Origin: Oxalobacteraceae bacterium OTU3CAMAD1
Lineage (GTDB): Bacteria; Pseudomonadota; Gammaproteobacteria; Burkholderiales; Burkholderiaceae_D
Assembly: GCA_024123915.1 (NCBI GenBank)
Contig: CP099650.1
Coordinates: forward strand, 3,348,001-3,412,000
Reading direction: 5' to 3'
DNA: 64,000 nt
Both the position numbers and the translations under genes were made by a program. Below are positions 24,925 to 33,090 of this stretch, in pieces (within the stretch, counting starts at the first letter, position 1; each line of letters opens with the position of its first letter). The notes beneath the pieces were generated by a model that worked only from the letters and a program-made list of their open reading frames with translations, made no database searches and was not told the origin of the DNA.

Positions 24925-25964
24925 TCGACCACCTGTTCTGCGAACAATTGGATCTCGATCTCGCCGCCGTCGGCCAGGGCCTTGACGGTGGCCATGATCT
25001 CCTGGCGGGTCTGCTCGATGCGCGACATCGGCATCGGGCCGGCGCGGCGCATCATGTCCTCGAAGGCCTGGGCCTGGCGTTTCGGCATCGTCTTGAGCAC
25101 GGCGTCGCGGATCGACACTTCGGCGCCCTTGAGCGCGATCGCCCATTGCTCCAGCGGCACTTCCTCGATGATGCGGGTGATGGCCACCTCGGACTGGTTG
25201 CCGAGGATGAAGAAGTCGTACATCGACAGCTCGATCTGGGCCACCACTTCGGGATCATGGGCGCGCAGCAGCTCGACCATCTGGGCGCGGTTGCCCGGCA
25301 GGCGGTTGAGGATCTCGGCGGCCTGGCGGATGCCCTCGACGCTGGTGCTTTGCGAGTCGAACGAGCTCAGGCAGCGCACCACCAGTTCGTCGAGTTCCTG
25401 CAGCAGGTCGCGGTCGATCTCGTCGAGGCGCGCCAGGTTCAGCAGCACCAGGTCGCGGCCCTCCTGCGGCAGCGCGTCGATGATCTGGCCGGCCAGCGCC
25501 GGCGGCAGGAAGGCCAGGAACACCGACTGCATCTGCACGTGTTCGTTGGAGATGTACTCGGCCAGCCACTTCGGCGAGGCCCACTGCAGGCGCGCCATTT
25601 TCGGGCGCAGCTCGTCGCCGTAGATGTTGTTGAGGACGGTGTTGGCGAGGTCGCCGCCGAGCGCCAGGTCCAGCGAGCGCTTGAGGTAGCTGCGCGAGGC
25701 GCCGTGCACGCCGGACTGCTGGCGGTAGTCGTCGAAGAAGGTTTGCATCGCCGTCTTGACGGACTCGACCTTGATGCCGCTCATGCGCGACATCACCTGC
25801 GTCACCTCCAGCAATTCCTCGCGGCTCAGGCAGCGCAGCACGGCGGCGGCCGGCTCCTCGCCAATGCTCAGCAGGACGATCGCGGCCTGCTCGACCGGCG
25901 ACAGCTTGGCGGCGTGGGCGTATTCGGAATCGTCCGGGTCCTGCGGTTTATTGAGTTCGGCCAT
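24921..25964 (-). CDS. fliG: Flagellar motor switch protein FliG, with a variant EHPQ motif
   Basis: A 347-aa rotor protein. The N-domain contacts FliF (SPVEQAAIVLLSIGEE), the middle domain carries NEHVQM at residues 140-145 where most FliG proteins have EHPQ, and the C-domain has the torque region (ALKGAEVSIRDAVLKTMPKRQAQAFEDMMRR) with the conserved Lys, Arg and acidic residues that meet MotA. EHPQ is the contact for FliM. The start overlaps fliF by 17 nt. The protein appears intact and functional. Confidence 0.93.
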   Translation of the reverse strand: MAELNKPQDPDDSEYAHAAKLSPVEQAAIVLLSIGEEPAAAVLRCLSREELLEVTQVMSRMSGIKVESVKTAMQTFFDDYRQQSGVHGASRSYLKRSLDLALGGDLANTVLNNIYGDELRPKMARLQWASPKWLAEYISNEHVQMQSVFLAFLPPALAGQIIDALPQEGRDLVLLNLARLDEIDRDLLQELDELVVRCLSSFDSQSTSVEGIRQAAEILNRLPGNRAQMVELLRAHDPEVVAQIELSMYDFFILGNQSEVAITRIIEEVPLEQWAIALKGAEVSIRDAVLKTMPKRQAQAFEDMMRRAGPMPMSRIEQTRQEIMATVKALADGGEIEIQLFAEQVVE

Positions 25965-27708
25965 TTTTCTGCATCCATTGTTTAACGACTTCGGCTACGC
26001 GTTCCGGTTCCTTGGCGGCCAGCACCTTGAGGTGGTCGACCATGACGTCGACCGCCGAGCCCGGTGGCGGCAGATCGTAGTTCTCCAGCAGCGGCACCAC
26101 CGGCATGCCCGGCTGCGCCGAACCCGGCAGGGCGGGGGCGGCGCCCGGCGTGCCTGGCGCGGCGGCGCCCGCCAGCGCCGGCAGCACGCCGTCCTTGGCG
26201 TCCTTGGCTTCCTTGGCGGCGGCCACGGCAGCGGCCTCGGCGGCGCGGCGCTCGGCGGCCACGCGCTGCAATTCCTTCGGATCGGGCGTGAAGCGCACCG
26301 TCACCAGGCGCATCAGCGGACGCAGGATCAACAGGTAGCCCAGCAGCAGGCCGACGCCGTAGATCACGTAGGAGCTGATGTCGACGATGTTGTCGCGCTC
26401 TTCCCACCATGGCGTGACGGCCGCCTTCGGCGGGAAGTTCATGGCCGACACCACCAGCTGGTCGCCGCGTTCGGCGTCGATGCCCAGGCCGTTGCGCAGG
26501 ATTTTGTCGATGTTGGCGATCTCGGCGGCGCTCCAGCCGGTCTTCGGCGTCGGCGCGGCGGCCTGCGCCAGCACCACGGCCACGCTGAGCTTTTGCAGGC
26601 GGCCACGGCTGCGTTTGGTCTGGGTGATGCTGCGGTCGTAGGCGTACTGGCGCGTGGTGGCGTTCTTGCGCGCCGTGCCGTCGCCCATGCCGGCCGGGTC
26701 GGTGGCCGGCTTGGCGGCGTCGGCCGGATTCGGGTTGGCCGGCGGCGGCCGGTTCGACAGGGTGCCCGGCACGCCCATGGCCATGCGGTTGCGGTCCTGC
26801 TCCTCGCGCATCGCTTCGCTGGTCACCTTCGGATCGGCGCCGAATTTCTCCACCGTTTCCTCGATCTTGTCGTTGTCGACGGCGGCCATCACGCTCAGGC
26901 GGAAGTTGTCGTCGCCGATGACCGGGCCCAGCAGATTCTTGACGTTGGCCTTGACCTCGTCCTGGATGCGCTTGCCGTTTTCGTTGCTGGCGCTGCCGGC
27001 GTCGAAGCCTTCGGTCAGGTCGATGTGCGACGACAGCAGGTTGCCGGTCTGGTCGACCAGGCTCACGCGCTGCGGGCTGAGGCTGGCCACGCTGCCGGCC
27101 ACCATGTTGACAACGGCGGCGATCGCTTCGGGCTGCAGGGTGCGGCCCGGCTTGAGCGCGACCACCACCGAGGCCGACGACTTGTCGCCGTCGGACGATA
27201 CGAACGAGGTCGACTTGGCGATCGACAGGTGCACGCGGGCGTGCGCGATGGCGTCCATGGTCATGATCGACTGCGCCAGTTCGCCTTCCAGGCCGCGGCG
27301 GAAGCGCACGTCCTGGACGAACTGCGACACGCCCAGCGGGTCGTTCTTGTCCATCAGTTCGAGGCCGGCGGGCAGCTGGGCGGTCACGCCCTTGGCCGCC
27401 AGCAGCATGCGCACCTTGCCCAGCATCGACGCCGGCACCAGCACCTGGCCGCTCTCCGGATGCAGGCGGTAGGGGATGTGGTCGGTGTCGAGCACGGTCA
27501 TCATGTCGGACGCCGAGACTTTCTCGCGCGCGCCGAAGACCGGCTTGTAGCCGGACTGGTCGTTCCAAAGATACATCAGCACCAGCGCCGTCACGCCGAT
27601 CGCCAGCAGCAGCAGCGGATACAGGTTCTTGAGCAGGTTCGGTGGCAGCGACATGGCGGCCGGGCTGGTGCGCCAGCGACCAAAGGCGGTCTTGATGGTG
27701 TTGATCAC
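25948..27708 (-). CDS. fliF: Flagellar MS-ring protein FliF
   Basis: A 586-aa MS-ring protein. TM1 is at about 28-47 (LYPLLLLAIGVTALVLMYL), followed by ring-building motifs, with YKPVF and an RLHPESGQVLVPAS segment. RVHLSIAKS and VVVALKPGRTL are typical. TM2 lies at about 450-472 (YVIYGVGLLLGYLLILRPL), and the C-terminal end (AKEPERVAEVVKQWM) binds FliG. It starts at GTG 27708 without a strong Shine-Dalgarno sequence. It is 75 bp downstream of fliE. Confidence 0.95.
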   Translation of the reverse strand: MINTIKTAFGRWRTSPAAMSLPPNLLKNLYPLLLLAIGVTALVLMYLWNDQSGYKPVFGAREKVSASDMMTVLDTDHIPYRLHPESGQVLVPASMLGKVRMLLAAKGVTAQLPAGLELMDKNDPLGVSQFVQDVRFRRGLEGELAQSIMTMDAIAHARVHLSIAKSTSFVSSDGDKSSASVVVALKPGRTLQPEAIAAVVNMVAGSVASLSPQRVSLVDQTGNLLSSHIDLTEGFDAGSASNENGKRIQDEVKANVKNLLGPVIGDDNFRLSVMAAVDNDKIEETVEKFGADPKVTSEAMREEQDRNRMAMGVPGTLSNRPPPANPNPADAAKPATDPAGMGDGTARKNATTRQYAYDRSITQTKRSRGRLQKLSVAVVLAQAAAPTPKTGWSAAEIANIDKILRNGLGIDAERGDQLVVSAMNFPPKAAVTPWWEERDNIVDISSYVIYGVGLLLGYLLILRPLMRLVTVRFTPDPKELQRVAAERRAAEAAAVAAAKEAKDAKDGVLPALAGAAAPGTPGAAPALPGSAQPGMPVVPLLENYDLPPPGSAVDVMVDHLKVLAAKEPERVAEVVKQWMQKNGRTQ

Positions 27709-27783
27709 GTTGATTGCTTTCGCGTTGTGGGTGCGCGGTGGTGTGGCGACAGGTGGTGTTGGCTAATGCCGGGTTAACGGCGC

Positions 27784-28149
27784 TTACAGCGGCAACTTGA
27801 TGAGCTCGTCGACGGCGCCCATCACCTTGTTGCGCACTTGCATCAGCATCGAGAACGACAGGCTCGCTTCCTGGCTGGCCAGCATGGCGCCGACCAGGTC
27901 GTCGCTCTTGCCGGAGTCGACATCGGCCATCTTCTGGCCGGCGGCGGTGTCGCCGTCGTTGACCTTGCCGATCGCGTCCTTCATCGACTGGGCGAACGAA
28001 AAGCCGGCGTTGGCGTCGGCCGCACCGAACTTGCCGGCCTGGCCGGCGAACTGGGCGGCCGGGGCGATGGCGCTGTTGCCCAGCGTTTGCGCGGCGTTGG
28101 TCAACGACGCCAGGTCGGCCTGAATCAGGCTGGAGAATCCGTTACTCAT
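27784..28149 (-). CDS. fliE: Flagellar hook-basal body protein FliE
   Basis: A 121-aa protein that links the MS ring to the rod. The C-terminal region (LVGAMLASQEASLSFSMLMQVRNKVMGAVDELIKLPL) is the FliE signature. ATG 28149 has AGGAGGT about 8 nt upstream, an excellent ribosome site; a longer upstream frame is rejected. It heads the fliEFGHIJ operon and is divergent from fliM, with a 670-bp spacer between. Confidence 0.93.
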   Translation of the reverse strand: MSNGFSSLIQADLASLTNAAQTLGNSAIAPAAQFAGQAGKFGAADANAGFSFAQSMKDAIGKVNDGDTAAGQKMADVDSGKSDDLVGAMLASQEASLSFSMLMQVRNKVMGAVDELIKLPL

Positions 28150-28819
28150 GCTTGTTACCTCCTGTTGCGTGCAACGTGTGCGGCTTGCATGCCGCGCCGG
28201 TCCCACGTGTCTACCATATCCAGATTGCCGGTATGCGGCAAGCCCGGCGTCCATTGCCGGGCTCTGCCGCGTTATCTCTATCTCATTCGTGCTACACATC
28301 CATCTTGCATGTCACACTCTTGTAAGAAAGAAAGTGATGGCGCTGTCGGACTAACCCTGGTGAATTGCTTGAAAGCAATTGTGTCGGGTGGTATTGTGCG
28401 GCGGGAAAATGTCACGTTTTGAGCGTACCCTGGTTAAATGTTTGCGCTGCCAATTCCGGATCTCTTTGGGAGTGTTTTCCTAGAGCAAATACCGTTATAA
28501 ATCATTCACTAAGGGTCGTTTGTTAAGGTTTCTTGCCATGCGTCGTCCTCTCTATGAGGCTGCGTTTAGCTTACCGGCTGGCAATATTCTTGTAAAGGTT
28601 TATTTGCCCACCGTAAACATCCTGCGACAAAACTTGTCCCATAGCAATAATGTGAATTTTCCTGTAGACTCCGACTAGCGATCCGGGCCTACTTTGCCTT
28701 ATGCTGTTGCACGGAGCCAAATTTTGCGCTGGAAGTAACCAGTTTTTAGCTGGATAGTGCGATGATGGAGCGTATGAAGAATTATCCGACCCGGCCCTAA
28801 CACCCGACCTGGCCCTAAC
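28150..28819. other. Long divergent spacer between fliE and fliM
   Basis: The 670-bp region has no convincing coding sequence and is less GC-rich than its surroundings. In lateral loci a sigma54-dependent regulator gene (lafK) usually lies in this position; no trace of a coding remnant was seen. It contains a perfect dyad (28363-28380), a mini-frame (28762-28800, 12 codons) and an 18-bp tandem duplication against the fliM start. It probably holds the promoters of both operons; no sigma54 -24/-12 pair was found. Confidence 0.6.
28363..28380. promoter_or_regulatory. Perfect dyad AATTGCTT-GA-AAGCAATT
   Basis: Eight-bp arms with a 2-nt centre in the fliE-fliM control region give an operator-like symmetry. 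The binding protein is unknown; the role is inferred. Confidence 0.4.
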
Positions 28820-28820
28820 A
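28786..28820 (+). repeat. 18-bp tandem duplication abutting the fliM start
   Basis: CCGACCCGGCCCTAACA (28786-28802) and CCGACCTGGCCCTAACA (28804-28820) are 17-nt copies with one mismatch, offset by 18 nt. The second copy ends in the A of the fliM ATG. No Shine-Dalgarno sequence is visible within 20 nt of this start. Confidence 0.75.
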
Positions 28821-29701
28821 TGACAACCACAAAACAGACCGCGCATCATCAGGTTCTGGACCCTTGCTTGCTGGGGCGTCCCGTGCACCTGCTGCACATC
28901 TTCGCGGCCCAGTTGCGCGACGACCTGACGCAGGCCATGCGTTTGAACATGAACCGCCGCTACTGGGGCGCGTTCCGGGTCGAGGACGTGCAGTTCACCC
29001 GTTTCGACGGCGAACAGCGCGGCCGTTGGTTGAGTTTTGCGGCCCCGGCCGGCCACATCTCGTTCTCGCTCGAGCGCAAGGTGTTGCTCAGCGTACTCAA
29101 CTTCCGCTACGGCAGCAGTGGCAAGTCAGACAATAGTGCCGCCCAGGTCGATGAAAACACGGTGCGCGTGACCGCCACCGAGGAGCGCCTCGCTGTGGTT
29201 TTGGGGCAACAGTTGGCCGGCACCCTTGCCGGCCGCATCGAGCTCAACCTGCCGGTGATCGACAAGGCGCCGTCCGTCGAAGGCGGCGACGATGGCGACG
29301 CGGAATTCAAGCCGGCGCCCGGCGCGCCGCCGCCCAAGGGCAACTGGACCATCACCGTCACCCTGGCCGACAACGCCAGCGGCGCCACCGGCCAGTTCTG
29401 GTTCGCGCTCGACAAGGCCCTGATGGCCAGCGTGCTGCGCGGCCTGTTGCGCGACCGCGACGGCGCCAAGAAACCCCAGACCCCCAGTCCGCTGGCGCAG
29501 CGCCTGCAGGTGGGCCTGACGGGCCGCCTGGCCAGCAAGGAAGTGATGCTGGGCACCCTCTACGATTTGCAGGTGGGCGATGTCATCCCCATCAGCCTGA
29601 GCAGAGCCGACGTCCTGCTCGAGGATTCCCGGCTGTTCACCGCGGCCGTGACCGAGCACAAGGGCAAACTCTGTCTAACCTCCTTTGAAGATGTCGAATA
29701 A
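28820..29701 (+). CDS. fliM: Divergent flagellar motor switch protein FliM
   Basis: A 293-aa protein with a C-terminal SpoA domain (about 222-290: PLAQRLQVGLTGRLASKEVMLGTLYDLQVGDVIPI) and an upstream FliM-like middle domain (HIFAAQLRDDLTQAM; RVTATEERLAVVLGQQL resembles FTPTEQR...). The usual N-terminal CheY-binding peptide (LSQDEIDALL) is missing, and the GGXG motif that meets FliG appears as GSSG at about 98-101. It is some 40 aa shorter than typical FliM. Type III secretion SctQ-like proteins are an alternative family, but fliN, fliP-R, flhB and flhA follow directly. Confidence 0.85.
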   Translation: MTTTKQTAHHQVLDPCLLGRPVHLLHIFAAQLRDDLTQAMRLNMNRRYWGAFRVEDVQFTRFDGEQRGRWLSFAAPAGHISFSLERKVLLSVLNFRYGSSGKSDNSAAQVDENTVRVTATEERLAVVLGQQLAGTLAGRIELNLPVIDKAPSVEGGDDGDAEFKPAPGAPPPKGNWTITVTLADNASGATGQFWFALDKALMASVLRGLLRDRDGAKKPQTPSPLAQRLQVGLTGRLASKEVMLGTLYDLQVGDVIPISLSRADVLLEDSRLFTAAVTEHKGKLCLTSFEDVE

Positions 29702-30077
29702 CATGATGAACATGAACGTAGCCAACCCCACCGACGCCTTGCTGGAAGACCTGTCCGAGGAAATGATCATCGACCAGGTCGGCACCGAGCTGGCCGACGT
29801 GCCGGCCGTCGCGCCGCGCCGCGATTTGCCGGCGATGATGCGCAAGATCCCGGTGACGTTGACCCTGGAGGTCGGCTCGGCGCGCATCTCGCTGCAGGAG
29901 TTGATGGCGATCGGCCCGGACAGCGTCGTCGAGCTCGACGTGCTGGCCGGCGAACCGCTGGTCATCAAGGTCAACGGCACCGCCATCGGCCGCGCCGAGG
30001 TGGTGGTGGCCGGTGAAAACTACGGCCTCAAAGTCATCGACCTGGACGGCCTCAATCTCGACATGATGACTCCATGA
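29691..30077 (+). CDS. fliN: Flagellar motor switch protein FliN
   Basis: A protein of about 128 aa with a single SpoA domain at the C-terminus: IPVTLTLEVGSARISLQELMAIGPDSVVELDVLAGEPLVIKVNG then GRAEVVVAGENYGLKV. It completes the C-ring below FliM. The exact start is uncertain: ATG 29691 overlaps the end of fliM, and ATG 29703 follows its stop directly; neither has a strong ribosome site. The stop overlaps the fliP ATG. Confidence 0.92.
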   Translation: MSNNMMNMNVANPTDALLEDLSEEMIIDQVGTELADVPAVAPRRDLPAMMRKIPVTLTLEVGSARISLQELMAIGPDSVVELDVLAGEPLVIKVNGTAIGRAEVVVAGENYGLKVIDLDGLNLDMMTP

Positions 30078-30850
30078 CCTGGAGTGTGACGACGCGGTGG
30101 CGCCGGCCCGGCCTCGCCGCCGCCGCCGTGGTGGCGACCGGGCTGACCCTGGCCCTGGCGCCGGGCGCCGCCCAGGCGGTCGACCTGCTGGCCAACGTGG
30201 TGCCGGGAGCGCGCACCGAGTTGACGGTCAAGATGCAAATCCTGATCATCATGACGTTGCTGGGCTTGCTCCCAGTGATGGTCATGATGATGACCAGCTT
30301 TACCCGCTTCGTCATCGTCTTGTCGCTGCTGCGCCAGGCGCTGGGCCTGCAACAGGGCCTGCCCAACCGGGTGATCACCGGCGTCGCCCTGATCCTGACG
30401 CTGCTGGTGATGCGCCCGATCGGCGACCAGATCTGGACAGACGCCTTCGTGCCCTACGACCAGGACAAGATCAGCCTGGAGACGGCGCTGCAAATCGCCG
30501 AAAAACCCATTTCCCGCTTCATGCTGGCGCAAACGAGCAAGGCCGCGCTGCAGCAGATCGCCCACCTGGCCGGCGAGGGCAAGGTCGCCACGCCGGCAGA
30601 GCACGCGTTCACGGTCAAGCTGGCCGCGTTCGTGCTGTCGGAGTTGAAGACCGCGTTCCAGATCGGCTGCATGCTGTTCATCCCGTTTTTGGTGATCGAC
30701 CTGGTGGTGTCGTCGGTGCTGATGGCGATGGGTATGATGATGCTGTCGCCGCTGGTCATCTCGCTGCCGTTCAAGCTGCTGCTGTTCGTGCTGGTCGACG
30801 GCTGGACCCTGACCGTCAACACGCTCGTCACCAGCGTGCAGGCGTATTAG
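30074..30850 (+). CDS. fliP: Flagellar export gate protein FliP
   Basis: A 258-aa protein with a cleavable signal peptide (LAAAAVVATGLTLALAPGAAQA) followed by the FliP core: MTLLGLLPVMVMMMTSFTRFVIVLSLLRQALGLQQGLPNRV and, near the end, FQIGCMLFIPFLVIDLVVSSVLMAMGMMML. It forms the export channel with FliQ and FliR. fliO normally sits between fliN and fliP; here fliP begins inside the fliN stop codon, so there is no room for it. Confidence 0.96.
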   Translation: MTWSVTTRWRRPGLAAAAVVATGLTLALAPGAAQAVDLLANVVPGARTELTVKMQILIIMTLLGLLPVMVMMMTSFTRFVIVLSLLRQALGLQQGLPNRVITGVALILTLLVMRPIGDQIWTDAFVPYDQDKISLETALQIAEKPISRFMLAQTSKAALQQIAHLAGEGKVATPAEHAFTVKLAAFVLSELKTAFQIGCMLFIPFLVIDLVVSSVLMAMGMMMLSPLVISLPFKLLLFVLVDGWTLTVNTLVTSVQAY

Positions 30851-30874
30851 ATAGTGTATTGAGATAGGCAAACC

Positions 30875-31147
30875 ATGCTGACTCCCGAAGTTGCCGTCGA
30901 CCTGGTGGTCGAATCGCTGCATATCGTCATGCTGCTGGTGATCCTGCTGGTGGTGCCCGGCCTGATCATGGGCTTGCTGGTGGCGCTGGTGCAGGCGGCC
31001 ACGCAAATCAACGAACAGACGCTCAGTTTCCTGCCCAGGTTGCTGGTCACCCTGCTGGCCATCATTTTGATGGGCCGCTGGATGGCCGGCTACCTGATGG
31101 ACTTCTGCGTCTCCATTTTCACCCGCGCCGCCACCCTGGTCGGCTAG
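30875..31147 (+). CDS. fliQ: Flagellar export gate protein FliQ
   Basis: A 90-aa protein with two membrane helices (IVMLLVILLVVPGLIMGLLVALVQA and LLVTLLAIILMGRWMAGYLM) around the conserved QAATQINEQTLSFLPRL loop. The size and sequence are standard for FliQ. It lies 24 bp after fliP. Confidence 0.95.
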   Translation: MLTPEVAVDLVVESLHIVMLLVILLVVPGLIMGLLVALVQAATQINEQTLSFLPRLLVTLLAIILMGRWMAGYLMDFCVSIFTRAATLVG

Positions 31148-31169
31148 CGGCGTCCGCCCACCACCCGAC

Positions 31170-31958
31170 ATGGAACCGGTCCTGGCCCAGCTGCTGCCGA
31201 TGCTCACCGCCATCTGGTGGCCGTTCTGCCGCATCCTGGCGATGTTCATCGGCGCCCCGGTGCTGGGCGAGGCCGTCACGCCGGTGACGGTGCGCATCCT
31301 GATCGCGCTGGTGCTGGCGGTGCTGATGCTGCCGGCCACAGGCGGCGTGGGCGGCTATAACATCGACCCGTTTTCGATGCACGGCGTGGTCGCCACCATC
31401 GAGCAGGCGCTGATCGGCTTCGTGCTGGGGCTGGCGTTCCACTTCGCCATGTCGGTCATCGGCGTGCTCGGCTTCATGGTGTCGTCGCAGATGGGCTTTT
31501 CGATGGCGGTGATGAACGACCCGATGAACGGCCAGTCGTCGGACGTGGTCTCGGCGCTGCTGTCGGTGCTGTCGATCATCGTGTTCTTCGCCATCGACGG
31601 CCACCTGGTGATCTCCAACATCATCGGCCAGAGTTTCCGCGCCTGGCCGCTGGGGCAGGGCTACACGCCGATGCTGCTCAACGCCGTGGCCTACAACGTC
31701 GCCTGGATCTTCTCGGCGGCGATGCTGCTGGCGATCCCCATCGTGTTTTCCACCCTGGTGGTGCAGCTCGGCTTCGGCTTCCTCAACCGCGTCGCGCCCA
31801 GCCTGAATTTGTTCGCGCTGGGCTTCTCGGTGATCACCATCTTCGGCTTGCTGATGCTGGCCGAGGTGGTGCGCTTCATTCCCGAGCACTACGTGCGCAT
31901 GACCAACCAGGTGCTGGAGCTGATCCGCCAGCAGATGCAGGTGGCCGCCAATGGCTGA
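31170..31958 (+). CDS. fliR: Flagellar export gate protein FliR
   Basis: A 262-aa integral membrane protein with about six to eight helices. Typical FliR segments are FCRILAMFIGAPVLGEAVTPVTVRILIALVLAVLML, FVLGLAFHFAMSVIGVLGFMVSSQMGFSMA and LGFGFLNRVAPSLNLFALGF. The end overlaps the flhB start by 8 nt, as is common, and implies coupled translation. Confidence 0.95.
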   Translation: MEPVLAQLLPMLTAIWWPFCRILAMFIGAPVLGEAVTPVTVRILIALVLAVLMLPATGGVGGYNIDPFSMHGVVATIEQALIGFVLGLAFHFAMSVIGVLGFMVSSQMGFSMAVMNDPMNGQSSDVVSALLSVLSIIVFFAIDGHLVISNIIGQSFRAWPLGQGYTPMLLNAVAYNVAWIFSAAMLLAIPIVFSTLVVQLGFGFLNRVAPSLNLFALGFSVITIFGLLMLAEVVRFIPEHYVRMTNQVLELIRQQMQVAANG

Positions 31959-33090
31959 CGACAGCACCGGCGATAAAACAGAAAAGGCTTCACAACAGAA
32001 GCTCAAGAAGTCGCGCGACGAAGGGCAGGTGGTCCGCTCGCGCGACCTGTCGACGGCCATCGGCATCCTCGTTAGCTTGAAACTCTTTGTCTACCTGCTG
32101 CCGAACTACATGGCCGACTTCAACGAGATTTTCCACCAGAGCTTCGCGCCGTTCGACAGCGTCGGCTCGATCGACAACGCCATGTCCACCGTGTTCGGCA
32201 GCGCCATGCTGCTGTTCATCAAGATGGTGCTGCCGCTGTTTGTGGTGCCGCTGTTCATCGTGCTGGGGGCGATGGTGCCGGGCGGCTGGGTGATGACCAC
32301 GAAGCACTGGGCGCCCAAGTTGAGCCGCATGAGCCCGGCCGCCAACCTGGGCCGGCTGTTCGGCGCCAAGCACGCTTTCGAGCTGCTGGTGTCGATCGCC
32401 AAGGCCGGCGTGCTGATCTCCGTGCTCATCCACGTGGCGCGCTCGACGGTGAAGGATTACACGCAGCTGCAGCATATGCCGATGGGGCAGGCGATGATGA
32501 ACGGCTCGAACCTGATGCTCGACGGCCTGATGGCGCTCATCGCCGTGTTCGTCATCTTTGCGCTGATCGACGTGCCGGCGCAGGCCTTCTTCTTCGCCAA
32601 GCAGCAGCGCATGAGCAAGCAGGACCAGAAGGAGGAGCACAAGTCGACCGAGGGCCGGCCAGAGGTGAAAGGGCGGATCCGCCAGCTGCAGCGCGCGCTG
32701 GCGCGCAACAGCGCCCGCAAGACCGTGCCCAGCGCCGACGTCGTCATCGTCAACCCGGAGCACTACGCGGTCGCGCTCAAATACGACCACGACCGCGCCG
32801 AGGCGCCGTACGTGGTGGCCAAGGGCGTCGACGAGATGGCGCTCTACATCCGCCAGATCGCCACCGAACACAAGATCGAAGTGATGGAGCTGGCGCCGCT
32901 GGCGCGCGCCATCTACAACACCAGCCAGGTCAACCAGCAGATCCCCGTGCAGCTGTACCAGGCGGTCTCGCAGGTGCTGAACTATGTGCTGCAATTGAAA
33001 GCATTCCGTACCGGGCGGCGCGCCGCGCAGCCGGCGTATCCAAGTGAAGTCGTCGTACCAACATCCATGAGCGAGGTTAAGCAGTCATGA
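31951..33090 (+). CDS. flhB: Flagellar export switch protein FlhB, with NPEH instead of NPTH
   Basis: A 379-aa protein with an N-terminal membrane domain of four helices (about 30-215) and a cytoplasmic autocleavage domain. The N-terminus KTEKASQQKLKKSRDEGQVVRSRDL is typical. The cleavage site reads VNPEHYAVALKYD, with Asn268-Pro269-Glu270-His271; almost all FlhB proteins have NPTH. The Asn and Pro required for cleavage are present. FlhB switches export from hook to filament substrates together with FliK. It overlaps flhA by 4 nt (ATGA). Confidence 0.95.
   Translation: MADDSTGDKTEKASQQKLKKSRDEGQVVRSRDLSTAIGILVSLKLFVYLLPNYMADFNEIFHQSFAPFDSVGSIDNAMSTVFGSAMLLFIKMVLPLFVVPLFIVLGAMVPGGWVMTTKHWAPKLSRMSPAANLGRLFGAKHAFELLVSIAKAGVLISVLIHVARSTVKDYTQLQHMPMGQAMMNGSNLMLDGLMALIAVFVIFALIDVPAQAFFFAKQQRMSKQDQKEEHKSTEGRPEVKGRIRQLQRALARNSARKTVPSADVVIVNPEHYAVALKYDHDRAEAPYVVAKGVDEMALYIRQIATEHKIEVMELAPLARAIYNTSQVNQQIPVQLYQAVSQVLNYVLQLKAFRTGRRAAQPAYPSEVVVPTSMSEVKQS

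Noticed and set aside
28150..28300. Possible sigma54 promoter (TGGAC...TTGC) upstream of fliE
   Set aside because: The GG and GC dinucleotides are 2 nt too far apart for a -24/-12 element.
28500..28800. A remnant of a regulator gene (lafK) in the fliE-fliM spacer
   Set aside because: No frame there shows AAA+ or HTH motifs; only short random frames are seen.
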